Shown here piece by piece: positions 53,304 through 63,649 of a stretch of 64,000 bases of DNA. This DNA is from Phaeosaccion multiseriatum (taxonomy: Eukaryota; Ochrophyta, other classes). The notes below the pieces were generated by a model. That model ran no database searches. It was given only the letters and a program-made list of their open reading frames with translations, and was not told where the DNA came from. The stretch spans positions 868,001 through 932,000 of the forward strand of contig OZ218961.1 of assembly GCA_965112735.1 (NCBI GenBank), written 5' to 3'. Positions within the stretch are counted from its first letter, which is position 1. Every line of letters begins with the position of its first letter. Both the position numbers and the translations under genes were made by a program.

Positions 53304-54305
53304 ATGGCAACGAGTAGCGCTGATACCAATGCTGTCGCTTCAGATGAACGAGGGAATGGACCGCTCTTTGAAGCTTGCCACGAGGTCTTGGCACAGCTCG
53401 AGCTGCGCAGCGTCGTGTTGGAGTACGTGGGAAACGGGCACTTCTGCTTCGTGGCTGCTGTGTGCAAGGAGTGGAAGGCCAGCTACGCCACTTCGTATCC
53501 AGCAGGGAAGACAGGCTATTCATCTGTGGTCAGCTCTGTGCAGTGCGTCAACTGGGCGACAGATCGGCAAGGCCTCGAGGTAAGCACTAAACTCTTCTGG
53601 GCCGCTGCCCGATACGGAGATGTCGAGGTGTGCAAGGTCCTCTATGGCAAGGACTGTCCCTGGAATAAGTATCTGAGTCTCGCAACGACGCAAAATAGAG
53701 GGCATGGCCTGAGCGTACTAAAGTGGCTGCGCTCGGAGGACCTTCCAGACAAGGAGCAGTGCCCATGGCTCGGGAACGGCTCCATCATGTGTGCCAGCGC
53801 TGCAGAGAGAGGGCGCTTGGAGATGCTCAAGTGGTTGATGTCGGACGAAGGGAATGCCGTAACTTATTCCGGAGCTTGGATCTCCGCATGCCAAGGGGGG
53901 CATGTTCCCGTCGTGGCTTGGTTCTTCGAGCATCCTCCCACCCGAGCCTTGATGGAGGAGAATAGAGACGGCGAGTGGCGCAAGGGGGCGTTGTTTGCAG
54001 CTGACTCGGGCCGCCTCGAGGTACTGCAGTTCCTCCACACCAATGCTCGTGACCTCTGTGATTGGAATCCTCACGTGTGTTTCAACGCAGTCACGCACGG
54101 CAGGAGCCTTGCTGTGCTGAAATGGCTCCGATCGGAGGAAGTGCAGTGTGAGTGGGACGAAGAGTCGTGTCCACAGCTCATCAGGGACAGAGTGTACGAT
54201 GAATGGTATGGGGAGGGTGGGATATGGAACATCGACGCCAGAACCTTTGAGGAGATTAAGCAGTGGGTGCATGCCAACGGACACCCCTGCGACTGCCGAG
54301 ACTGA
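53304..54305 (+). CDS. F-box-like/ankyrin repeat protein (intact paralog)
   Basis: Single exon of 333 residues from the ATG at 53304; the open frame begins earlier at a TTG. Same architecture as the 47129 paralog: F-box-like helix (FEACHEVLAQLELRSVVLEY; VGNGHFCFVAAVCKEWKASY), about seven ankyrin units (HGLSVLKWLRSEDLPDKEQC; AAERGRLEMLKWLMSDEGNA; GGHVPVVAWFFEHPPTRALM) and the end KQWVHANGHPCDCRD. The two intact copies differ at many positions, so they are not a recent duplicate, unlike the repeat element between them. They are transcribed away from each other. A likely but unproven role is protein-protein adaptor, perhaps in ubiquitin ligation. Confidence 0.88.
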   Translation: MATSSADTNAVASDERGNGPLFEACHEVLAQLELRSVVLEYVGNGHFCFVAAVCKEWKASYATSYPAGKTGYSSVVSSVQCVNWATDRQGLEVSTKLFWAAARYGDVEVCKVLYGKDCPWNKYLSLATTQNRGHGLSVLKWLRSEDLPDKEQCPWLGNGSIMCASAAERGRLEMLKWLMSDEGNAVTYSGAWISACQGGHVPVVAWFFEHPPTRALMEENRDGEWRKGALFAADSGRLEVLQFLHTNARDLCDWNPHVCFNAVTHGRSLAVLKWLRSEEVQCEWDEESCPQLIRDRVYDEWYGEGGIWNIDARTFEEIKQWVHANGHPCDCRD

Positions 54306-54984
54306 GAGGAGAAAAGGCTGGTACACAGAAGGGAAGAGAGAGAGAGAGGTATACGGTGGATGGCACAGAGTGCGTCCGAGTGCTTTGGCTGACTTACTGA
54401 CTCAATGCTGCGAAGCGAGTGCCTGTACACACATTGATACTGCAGTTCGTGGGCCCTTGCTCCCAACGATCAACACCGGGGGCATGGTGGCCGGGCCCCC
54501 CCCCCCCCCCCCCTGGTGACTCTAGCTGACACCAGGTACTGACTGACACCAGGCACTGACGTGGGACGGGCCATGCCAGGGACTCAGCTGTGGCCTTCGC
54601 AATCCCGTCGCCCTGCTTGCGTCTTGTTTCGAAAACGTGTGTGTGGGCAGGGTTTCAGTCTGCTTAGTTGGTGAATATGCAAGCAGAGCGAGGTTATGGT
54701 AGCCTAGTTGCGCGCGTCCTTGAGCCATCTGAAATAATGGAGAATACATCTCAGTCACACCCGTGGTCGCTCACTGACTCATTCACTCATGGTCTCCAAC
54801 CAATCGGTCTCTGCCGTGAACTGAGCATGTAGCAGCAACAACAGCAACACTAAGGGTGGCCAATGCGTAGTAGTACAATAGCCGTCGCTTGCCTCTCCTT
54901 GCCTTTTCCTCCTGGAGTGATCCACCCCAGCCAGACTTGAGCTTGGCTTGTCTCCCCTCTTCCCTCGTGGACTGACTTGACGGA
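54306..54984. other. Convergent intergenic region
   Basis: Between the stop of the ankyrin gene (+) and the stop of the GH17 gene (-). Contains a poly-C run at 54496-54513 and a short duplicated GACACCAGG(C/T)ACTGAC at 54530-54560. No gene seen. Confidence 0.6.
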
Positions 54985-56142
54985 TCAACATCCCCCCCGC
55001 TCGAACTTGTTTCCCCTCTCGTTGAGCAGGCCAAAATGCCTCTCGGTCTCCAACCCTTCCTTTCTGTTGCCGTCGGCCATCTGAAAGAGGTACATGCTCA
55101 CGCTTCTTTCTCGAGCCCACTGCAGCACGCCCCTGGTAAACGCCGCAGCATTCTCCGCTGTGGCGTGCTTTGCCCCCCTCGTCGGCCAACCTGTCTCTCC
55201 GACCACAACCTCCAAGCTGTCGTCCGCCTCCTCCCTCGTCGCTCCTCCTCCTTCTTGTCCTTCTCTCACTCTACGGACGGCCGCGACAACTGCGTCGTAC
55301 ATTCCAGACATGAGGTCGGTGTAGCGCGTGCCTTGATCATCGTAGCCCTGCCCTCCATTGCGAAAGGTGGCATACTCGACCGACACGTCGGGCCCAAGGG
55401 CAAAGTAGGGGTAGATGTTGATCAAGAAGGGGCTCCCTCGCTGCTTGGCCTTTTCCTCGTACAAAAACGCCACCACGCCCTGCATCACCTCCAGCACTGA
55501 GGAGTCGAACTCTCCCCTACTGGGCGGGTACGACATGCCCATGATTGACATGTCAAGCGGAGTGGTAACCTTCACCAGCGGGTGGCCTGCCACATCGAGA
55601 GCCTCTCGCAACCCTCTCAAATTCTTCACCAGAATAGAGACAAAGCGTCCCCTATTCTGGTGCGAAAGGACCTCGTTCCCGACGCAGATGGTTAGCTTGG
55701 GGGCCATCTCTGGCTTGGGAAGCTGTATGTGGTCCTCTACCCAGTTGGTCCAACCCTTTCCGCCCCTGATGCGAAGAACTTCATGGTTGGGCACGGCCAC
55801 CATCACCGCCGAGATGTGGTCCTGCTGGAGGTAGTGCGAGTAGGTCTTAACGTTTGTGTCAAACAACTTCACTGCCTGTACGCCTCGGTACGACAAGGAG
55901 GGAGTATCGGTCTTCGGCTGCTGCTGCTGCAGAGCACGTATCGTGGAGGACACCTCGGAAGGTCTCCAAGGTCGCGAGCTCAGTTCTCCGACGTTGACTC
56001 CGAGCAAAGCTCCGCCAGCAGCGGCGGTACAGGAGGCCGCATCTGCATTACTAGTGGGAGGAGGCAGTTGCTGCTGCTGCGGCTTTGCGACTTCTCCCTG
56101 GAGCGCCTTCCGCAACTTCCTGAACACCTTCTTCAGCACCAT
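54985..56142 (-). CDS. Glycoside hydrolase family 17, endo-1,3-beta-glucanase-like
   Basis: Single exon of 385 residues from the ATG at 56142. GH17 landmarks in order: the first barrel strand GALLGVNVGELSSRPW, VKLFDTNVKTYSHYL, the proton-donor motif TICVGNEVLS (Glu157), INIYPYFALGPDVSVEYATF, the nucleophile motif VVVGETGWPTRG (Glu316), NAAAFTRGVLQWA and YLFQMADGNRKEGLETERHF. Both catalytic glutamates are present. GH17 enzymes hydrolyse 1,3-beta-glucans; in ochrophytes the obvious substrate is the storage glucan chrysolaminarin (inference). The N-terminus is basic and Gln-rich with no clear signal peptide, so the enzyme may act inside the cell, or a start exon is missing. Length fits the family. 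Confidence 0.9.
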   Translation of the reverse strand: MVLKKVFRKLRKALQGEVAKPQQQQLPPPTSNADAASCTAAAGGALLGVNVGELSSRPWRPSEVSSTIRALQQQQPKTDTPSLSYRGVQAVKLFDTNVKTYSHYLQQDHISAVMVAVPNHEVLRIRGGKGWTNWVEDHIQLPKPEMAPKLTICVGNEVLSHQNRGRFVSILVKNLRGLREALDVAGHPLVKVTTPLDMSIMGMSYPPSRGEFDSSVLEVMQGVVAFLYEEKAKQRGSPFLINIYPYFALGPDVSVEYATFRNGGQGYDDQGTRYTDLMSGMYDAVVAAVRRVREGQEGGGATREEADDSLEVVVGETGWPTRGAKHATAENAAAFTRGVLQWARERSVSMYLFQMADGNRKEGLETERHFGLLNERGNKFERGGC

Positions 56143-56430
56143 TTCCCACTGCTGAAGTGAGAGGGCCCAATTGACCCTATGGCTTCTCCATTTTGGGGGG
56201 AAAGGGGGGGGAGAGGGGGGTATGGAAGGGGGGCTTATTTCTGAGTCTCTGATTCAGTGAGTCAGAGAGGGAGGGAGGGAGGGAGGGAGGGAGGGAGGGG
56301 GGGAGAGAGAGAGTGAGTGAGTGAGTGAGGGAGAGGGAGGGAGACGGGAAGAGGGGAAGAGAGGGAGGGAAGGGTGGAGGGTGGAGTGAGTGAGAGGTGA
56401 GTAAGTCATGAAATCTGCATAATAGTAAAG

Positions 56431-57732
56431 ATGTTTCCCTCCGTCCCCTCTCTCCGTCCACCCACTCCTCCTAGATGCCGTGGGTTGATACAGGACACGT
56501 CGGACGCGATGGGGGGCCCTACTTCTGGAGGGTGGACTTACAAGGACGTGGAAAAGTCTTTCAAGGGTTTGGAAGGCTTGTCCTCGGCCAACCCGCACAT
56601 GATCGACGTGGTGGACTTCAGAGATCCGGTGCGTGAAAAGGGACTCAAATGGAGGGGCAGGGGTGGTTCCATGCTCATGTCACGTATCTGCTCCCCCATC
56701 GGTGGCACAGGGAGGGAACTCGGCCCGCATTCAGAGCTTGCTGCATGATGTGCCGGCGCCCCCTGGATCCTCCGGGTCGCTTTTGTGTTACGGTGTGCAG
56801 GGCTACGACGGCTTCTTCGGTAAGTTCAAGCGTGCTCTCCCACCTGGCAGAGTATTGCAAACAGAATGCGTAAAAGTTCTTCTCCTGTCTACCCTGCTTC
56901 CCGTTCCCTGGCAGTTCTGCCAGCAGCGCTGTCCCCGCAGCAGCAGGTTGGGCTCGCTCGGGACTGTCTCGAGCGATACACGAGCCCCTCGAACCCGTCC
57001 AATCTCCGTGAGAAAGAAGCAGAGGGGCTGGAAGGTGGAGATGAGGGTGACAGGAGCAAGGGGAGTGGAGGCGAAGCGCAGCAACATGTGCTGCCGAAGT
57101 TGGCTTGGGTCACCCTTGGCTACCACTTTCGCTGGGCTAGTAGGTCGTATGACCCGGAGTATCAGAGTGTCTTCCCCCCTGACCTGGCAGCGCTGGTCCA
57201 GCCTTGGGTTAAGCGAGTGGGGCAGCGAATTCAGCCGCAGGCGGCAATCGTGAACTTCTACAGCCCAAAGCGCGCCATGGGAGGGCACCGTGACGAGGTG
57301 GAGCTCACCTGGGAGCACCCCGTGGTGTCCATAAGCCTGGGCTTGAACGCCATATTCTTGCTGGGCGGGCTGGGCAAGAGCGACCCTCCCTTGGCCATGT
57401 ACCTGCGCAGCGGAGATGTTGTGATCATGGGGGGCGCCTCACGTCTGCGCTACCATGGCGTGGCAAGGGTGATCCAAGCGTCGGACGCAGGAGGAACAGG
57501 GTGCTTGTGCTTACCGCGTTCGTCGCAGAGGGAAAGAGGCTGCTGCTGCTGCTGCTGCTGCTGTGATGCCGGCGGGGAGGAGGAGGGGGAAAGGGATGCC
57601 TCTGTGCGGAGATACCTGCGTCAACATCGAATCAACATCAACGTGCGCCAGGTGCTTCCAGATGGGGTCGACTCCTTTCCTCCGCGGCCAGAGAGCCCTG
57701 CGAGTGGCAGGAGCAGCGCGGGCGTTGGTTAA
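56431..57732 (+). CDS. ALKBH1: AlkB homolog 1-like 2-oxoglutarate/Fe(II) dioxygenase
   Basis: Three exons join in frame: 56431-56628, 56711-56819 and 56915-57732, giving 374 residues. The layout follows ALKBH1: an N-terminal MIDVVDF, then GVQGYDGFFV, then PKLAWVTLGYHFRWASRSYD, the Fe(II) site GGHRDEVE (H-x-D), SISLGLNAIFLLGGLGKSD, SGDVVIMGGASRLRYHGVAR with the distal His, and ININVRQV carrying the 2-oxoglutarate-binding Arg. All catalytic residues are present. ALKBH1 enzymes demethylate tRNA (m1A, and m5C oxidation) and have been linked to 6mA in DNA. Between the distal His and the last Arg is a run of eight Cys from (TGC)n, an odd expansion near the active site. A downstream ATG at 56510 is an alternative start; the upstream one adds a short Pro/Arg-rich leader. 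Confidence 0.9.
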
Positions 57733-59417
57733 AGGGAGGGTGGAGACACATGTGGACAGACGACGAACATCTTGGCGAGGGGCCCTTGCGCGGCGTTTTT
57801 GTCCGAAGGAACTACGTCAGCGCTCTGTGTAACGCCAAACGGACTTCAAGAGGACGCGGCCAAGCATCCGTCTCGTTTGGAGCAAGTGTGTGCTGGAGAA
57901 TAGAGAAGGAGGGTGGGCTCGGCTGACGCACTCTCGCGGGGGCGGGTTGCGGCGCTCTTGCTTGCTTCGAGAGGGGAACATCAACGATCATGGAATGTTA
58001 TACGCCTTTCTCGGGCAGGGTCTTAGCGGCGGTTTGACACCCACCCCGTCCTGATCATGGGCAGATCCGGGCACTTCGAGGCTTTAGCCGCAAGAGCGAG
58101 AAATCAGAATGGAGAAGAACACCAACTTTCCGTCCTCGGCTGTTGGGGTGCAGTCCCTGCTGCAATTTGAGACGGCAAAGCAGACGAGGCATCAGAGGGC
58201 AGCGGGGGAGGGCTGGAGGGCGGAAGCAAGTACACATCGCGCACACGCTCTGGAGTGAGTTGAGAGCGCCTCTACAAGGGCATACATACAGTGTACAGCA
58301 TGCAGCACCGACACACCGGCAGCGTGGAGTCGCAAGGGGCCAGCGCCGGTTAGCGCTGCTTCCGCAACGCACTCATCTTGCCCCCTTACCCCCCCCCCCC
58401 CAACCTTACCATACAGAGACTATGCCTGTGCGTGGTCGAGGCATGCTTGAGGGGCTTCGGAACTGGCCTTTGCCACTCCCCTGGTGTATCGCCATTTCCC
58501 TGCCATTCATAGGTTTGTCGCTGCATTGTGTGGAGGGGGCGCGTGGAAGGACAATCTTCACGGCCGTATAGCCTTTACGACAGGTCGAAGCAGGGGGTGA
58601 TACAAGCCCCGCAGCAGTGGTACCAGCCGACTGCCGACTGGAGTGTTTGCTACCGCAGCCGAGGGCAGGGGCGGGGGGTGGCCTTGCGGAGTGGCCGACT
58701 ACCTCAGTCTCAGCACCAGCACCAGCAGCAGCAGCAGCACCAGCAGCAGCAGCAGCACCAGCACCAGGTGCAGCGTCAGGTGCAGTCAGCTGGTGAACAT
58801 GTCGCCTTTGGGCCGTGGGACAGCGCCGCAACCGCAGCAGCCACGTGCAATGCGGTCCTGTCTGTGGTGCATCATCGCGTGCATACCGTTCCTTCTTGTC
58901 CAGTATATTTCTATTATCTAATTCGCTACTTAAGGTATACATTCTATTGTGAGTGAGTGTGAGAAAGTCTTTTTTTCAAATCAGATCAACCCCAGCCAAC
59001 TAACACGCAAAATGCCTCGTCTCGTACCCGTAAAACACTTTTCCGTATATATACAAAAGACCCGTTCAAAAGCCCGCCCTCTTCCTCCCTCCTCCTCCTT
59101 TGCCACTCGAGCAGACCGCACGCAGCACATTGACACACACGCACATCGCCTGTGGGGAGAATGGGTGTGAATCATCCCTTCTTCTCCCCCCTGCTGCATG
59201 CAGTCCGTTTGCCTCGCCCCGTCATACCTCCTCTGCCTGATCTCTCATCTATCTATATGGATCGTCTACGATTGTATATCGACATCATTTGTGCTGTCTC
59301 CCAGCCACTCCACTCACGCCCACCCCACTCCGCGGCGCGAACGAAAGTCACAGGACTGCCATCGAGTGCCATCCTATCCAGGCGCTCACCCACTGCCATC
59401 CGCTGCCATCCAGACGT
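57733..59417. other. Intergenic with Gln/His-reading repeat, no confident gene
   Basis: Includes (CAG/CAC)n at about 58705-58770 and a TGAGTGAGTG word near 58950. A plus-strand frame (58433-58570, MPVRGRGMLEGLRNWPLPLP with a hydrophobic stretch) and a second one ending in a hydrophobic tail at about 58920 could be exons of a small membrane protein, but no join or homology supports this. Confidence 0.45.
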
Positions 59418-60508
59418 TTACCCAAAGCCCCTGCCTCCGTTGGCCAGTCCTGGGGATCCAGGGCTCCTTGAGTCAGGGTTGAGAGGAGCCTGTGCCACCT
59501 CTTTGAGGTTCTGAACGCTCTCTGCGATAATCTTCCACTGCCCAGAGATGCGGTACATCAGGCCGTTGTCCTTGGCGAACTTCTGCACCAGAGGGCGGAG
59601 GGCAGCGTACCTTTTGGTAGTTTGGTTGGGTTGGGTCGGTGGTTTGGATTTGGTGTTGGCAGCAGAGGAGGGAAGGAAGGAGGGAGGGTTGGGTTGAGTG
59701 TTTCGTCTCTTGTCCTTCGAATCAGAGACGCCACCCCGCAAGCCTCTGGACCCCTTCTTCGCCCATACGCCTCTCTCTTGTCCCTGCCCTCTGAATGGCC
59801 TGACTGCCTGACTGACTACTTGACTGACTGACTGACTGACTGACTGACTGACTGATTGACTGGCTGCGTGCACTCACTTGTAGCGGGGCATGGTTGGGAA
59901 AAGGTGGTGTTCCAGCTGGTACTGCATCCCGCCCCACACGTACTCAGACACGGGATCATTGCACTTGGCATCTCTCGAAGTCCTGAGAACAGTAAAGAAA
60001 GGCAGAGCAGAGTAGAGGGAGGAGGGAAAGGGGGTCGGTGAGGCCTAGCAACGAGCATCGACGTGGGTGCGCGTGTATGTGGGTAGGGTATTCAAACCTG
60101 AGACTGAAGCTGGGAGCTGTGCCTACAATGCACAAGCACCACGCTTACCTGAACTGCGCGTCGACAAAGCTGACGTCATCCTCGGGCATAATGTAATCTT
60201 CAGCGGTGTGTGTAACGGTTACAATGGTGGCCGTGAGGGCTCCTCCCAACAGCATGTGTCCGCCGGCCACAGCCGGGTTGACGAGACTAAAGAGCAGGGC
60301 GTAGTGGACTCCGAGGCAGGCAAGCTCATCCCAGTTCTTGAACTTGAAGCACGAGCGAATCGAGTCCACTCGCCTGAGGAGGAAGGGAGGAGGGGAGGGA
60401 GGGGAGTGAGTGAGTGAGTGAGGAAGAGAGAGCGTGGGTGGGAGGGAGGGGCCTCTCCCTCCATGTAAGGTCGTATCTGGGTGATGCAAACCGACCCCCC
60501 CCCCCCCC

Positions 60509-60540
<32 letters not shown>

Positions 60541-62625
60541 CAAACACACACGCACACCATGCATTACGTAAGGCTCTCTCGCTCGCCTCACTTACCACAG
60601 TGCGAAGGTCAGGGAGAAGGGCAGGGGCCAGTAGATGTGCTGCCACTTGCGGAAGAAGGTATCACGCTTGGCGTCGGGAGCCCACCACCACACCGCCGGC
60701 TCAGTCTGTTGTGTTGTTCACGCAACGCAACAATACAACCCCAAGAGAAAAGGTTTAGATTCTGTTCCAGTACTGACTGACCCAAGAAAAGCGACATCAT
60801 TGGGCGAAAGTTGAGTCGCGACTGCTCTTCCCCTCCCTCCCTCCCTCCGTCCGTCCCCCCATCTACTGCCATCCCTCCCTCCCTCCCTCCCTCCCTCCTT
60901 CACTACCTACCATAATGTCCTCATCCGTGCCCACAACGTTGGTGTGTGCATGATGCTTGTTGTGCTTCTCGCTCCACCACTTGGAGCTCAGGCCTGCGAA
61001 GACGGCTCCAAAGTTGCGCATCATGGAGGGCCACTTGCCCCTCCCGTGCACGTAGTCGTGTGCCAGCCAGCCGCAGGTGGTGTGCCCGACGGCGAGGATG
61101 AGGGTACCCAGCCAGGGGTTGGTCTTGGCGACTACCACTCCCTGTTGTTGCGGTTGTTGTTGTTGCGGTTGTGGTGGTGATTGTTGTTGTTGTGGTGGTG
61201 GTGGTGGTTGTTGTTGTTGTTGTTTTGCATCAGACGCGCGGAGAGAGGGGGGGGGGTGGAGGAGGCAAACATGTGTGAGTGGAGTGGGGCTAAGAAAGAG
61301 CAGAAAGTACATTCTCTGACGGACTGGACCCCCTCTGCAGCAGTGTCGACTACCTACTAGCGCCCTACTTACCGCGGCGTACGTCAACAGCTGCGTAGAG
61401 AGGAAGAAAGCCTCGGGTATGGCCTTGCGCTTGAACCACCCATCCTTCACCAGTTGGGCACGGAACTCACGAAACGCCTTCGTCTGTGCACGGAATGGAG
61501 CAGGCAGACAGGAAGAAGGGCAGTGTGGTGGTGAGGATGTGAGGAAAAGGAGAAGGCGAGTTGGGGTATCCGAGGGCTCGAGGGCTCGACGGTCCAGGGG
61601 AGAGACGAACAACATGACGATGATTTGTGACATTGTTGATCCTGAACCTGGCTCTGGGCCCTCATGACCCTATGCCTCACAGGAGATCAGACGAGGCGCA
61701 CACGCACAGCCTACAGCAACGACACTTCACAAGAGAAGACGGGCAAAAAATGACAAAAAAAATCCACTCTAAAAGGGGGGAAAGAAAGCAAAGCACATCG
61801 AAAACAAAACCTCCAGCCACAGTGGCGCACACACGCACGCACAGACCCACACACCTGCTCGGAGGGTTCCTTGGGCTCCGTGCCCCTTGCTGCGGGCATT
61901 CTGCTGACCATCTGCATTGCCTCCTCTGAGTGGAAGGCTGTGAATTGGTCAGTGGCATCCCCTCCCTGCTCAGCACCGACAATCACACACATACACACAC
62001 AGATAATGGGGAAGAGGGGGGTAGGTGAGAAAAGAAGAAGTCCGTCGACGCACAGGCAACCAAGCAGCAGAGCACAACAAATGGGCCCTCCAACACTCCG
62101 GAAAACTGACGAGACTGCCGGATCTGTGTCCCAGCAGTCAGCCTATCTGCCCTCAAATCTCCCCCATACTCGGCTTGAGGAGTATACCCAACCCCCTCCC
62201 CCTCTAGGCTTTGAGTAGTAGTTGCTGGTCTTACTTACATCGAATGCATCTATCCAGTGTTCGCCTGCAGGGTGCTTGGCCCTCCATCCCGTCAGGTCGA
62301 CCACTTTCTCGCCGAGCTGCACCAACAGGCGCTTGTCCTTCTTCTTGCCGTCTTTGCCGTTGCTAGGCGGCGAGGAGGTGGTGGGGCCCTCTGCCGTCGC
62401 TACCCGAGTGGCCGTATCCACAGCTACTGCTGAAGACAAGAGCCTCATTGGTGCCCTTGCCGTCCATCTTGCTCCCCCGCCTGACGCTGCTCCTGTTGCC
62501 GGTGTGGCTCTGCCTACTGCTGGTGATGATGCACTGCCGAATGTGTTGATGGAGGGCGCGAAGGCCGAAGCTGAGCCAACGACCAATGCAAACACACCAC
62601 TGACGCTCGCGGCAATCGGTGCCAT
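59418..62625 (-). CDS. Plastid-targeted cytochrome b5 front-end fatty acid desaturase
   Basis: Eight exons join in frame on the minus strand: 62625-62239, 61965-61855, 61483-61373, 61141-60911, 60705-60596, 60373-60149, 59982-59878 and 59610-59418, giving 490 residues. The N-terminus is a bipartite plastid signal: hydrophobic VSGVFALVVGSASAFAP with cleavage before FAP, then a Ser/Ala/Arg transit region. A cytochrome b5 domain follows (about 105-150), with HPAGE in place of the usual HPGG and the second heme His in FTAFHS. The three histidine boxes are complete: HDYVH (about 231), HNKHHAH (about 263) and QLEHH (about 413); Gln in the third box is typical of front-end (delta-5/6/8/4) desaturases. 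The reaction inserts a double bond between an existing one and the carboxyl end, as in VLC-PUFA synthesis. Plastid targeting suggests galactolipid acyl chains as substrate (inference). Regiospecificity cannot be read from sequence. Confidence 0.92.
59818..59862. repeat. (GACT)n in desaturase intron 7
   Basis: Tetranucleotide run immediately next to the exon-7 donor region of the minus-strand desaturase gene. Confidence 0.85.
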
Positions 62626-63303
62626 GCTCACTGCGTGCTACTCCTGCTGCTACTGCTGGATGCACCTGCTCCTTCGCTGCTTACGGCGGCCGTTCGTAGG
62701 TCGCAGCGCAGCAGCAGAAGGTAGTGGTGCAGCCACTTACTCCGTTTGTGGCCCTCAATCGAGGTTCGCGTCGTCAGTACGTGGGTTTTGCCAGGACGGA
62801 AAAAAAAAAATCACTCTCGACGTCGCTGCTCTCCTGGATTGTGCAAGTCTCAACACTGGACGCACGACCAGATAGAGGATGCCTCCGTGGGTTTGCTGCG
62901 GCGCCACTATTTTAATTATGGCTCAATTGCTTGTTGAGGGGTGAGTTGGTTGGCGTTGTGACATCACCATTCACAGTTGGCGTACCCAGGGGGGAGGAGA
63001 CAAGTTGGTTCTCCTCCTTCCTCGATGACTCGTCAATTTTGCTTCCCTGATGGAGAACCAATGACTTTAAAGTGGTTGAAGAGAAGCACTCGAGCAGGAC
63101 TCTTTGCGCGGAGAAAAGCTGCGGCAGGAGGAGGAGGAGCAGCGAGAGTATCAGCTCGCTTGTTATTCTGCTCCTCGCTCGTCTCGGTCTCCCACCAGGT
63201 AGCAGGGTATAATTTGGGCTGTCAGCTGACCTCACAGCAGCAGGCAGGGAGGCAGCGACCTCTTCCCGTCCTTCGACCGGCCGGCAGCCGTAGGTGGGCA
63301 ACG
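62626..63303. promoter_or_regulatory. Divergent intergenic region, desaturase and photolyase
   Basis: About 680 bp between two start codons on opposite strands, a likely bidirectional promoter. A plus-strand frame continues upstream of the photolyase ATG to 62977 and could add an N-terminal extension (MTRQFCFPDGEPMTLKWLKR), but it has no typical targeting features. No repeats of note apart from an A9 run near 62801. Confidence 0.45.
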
Positions 63304-63649
63304 ATGCCCCCCCCGCGGAAGCGACCGAAGACTGAGGTGAAGACTGAGAGCAGCAATGCAAGCGGAAGTGAGGCGAGCGATTTGCTTCCGGCACCGGGGT
63401 GGTTCGACGCGCGCAGAGCCAGATGTCTGACCGCCGCGCGCAAGCCTCTCGCTCATGGTAGGTGGCTTCTCGAGCATCAGCCTCCTGTGCGTGCTCCCGC
63501 TCTTCGTCATACTCTCCCTCATTCACGTACGTAGGCAAGAGCGTTGTGTACTGGATGCACCGCGAGCAGCGCTGCAGCGAGAACTGGGCCATGCTCTACG
63601 CCAAGAACCTCGCGGACGAGGCGGGGGTGCCCCTCAGGGTGGCCTTTTG
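63304..63649 (+). CDS. Class II CPD photolyase, 5' part
   Basis: Two exons are visible, 63304-63457 and 63535-63649; the gene runs past the window. Exon 1 starts MPPPRKRPKTEVKTESSNAS, a basic, disordered nuclear-localisation-like leader, followed by DARRARCLTAARKPLAHG. Exon 2 gives KSVVYWMHREQRCSENWAML and YAKNLADEAGVPLRVAFW, the start of the photolyase alpha/beta domain; the YWM-R-QR--NWA pattern is the class II signature. Class II photolyases use FADH- and blue/UV-A light to split cyclobutane pyrimidine dimers. The last donor (TTTTG, GTGAGT) leaves phase 2. Head-to-head arrangement with the desaturase gene might allow joint light response, which is speculative. Confidence 0.88.

Noticed and set aside
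58433-58956. Small membrane protein or Gln/His-rich gene
   Set aside because: Three frames each look partly protein-like, but no splice join or homology selects one; the Gln/His part is a CAG/CAC repeat.
62977-63303. N-terminal extension of the photolyase
   Set aside because: The frame is open, but the peptide has no consistent targeting character and the ATG at 63304 begins a typical basic leader; left as an alternative only.
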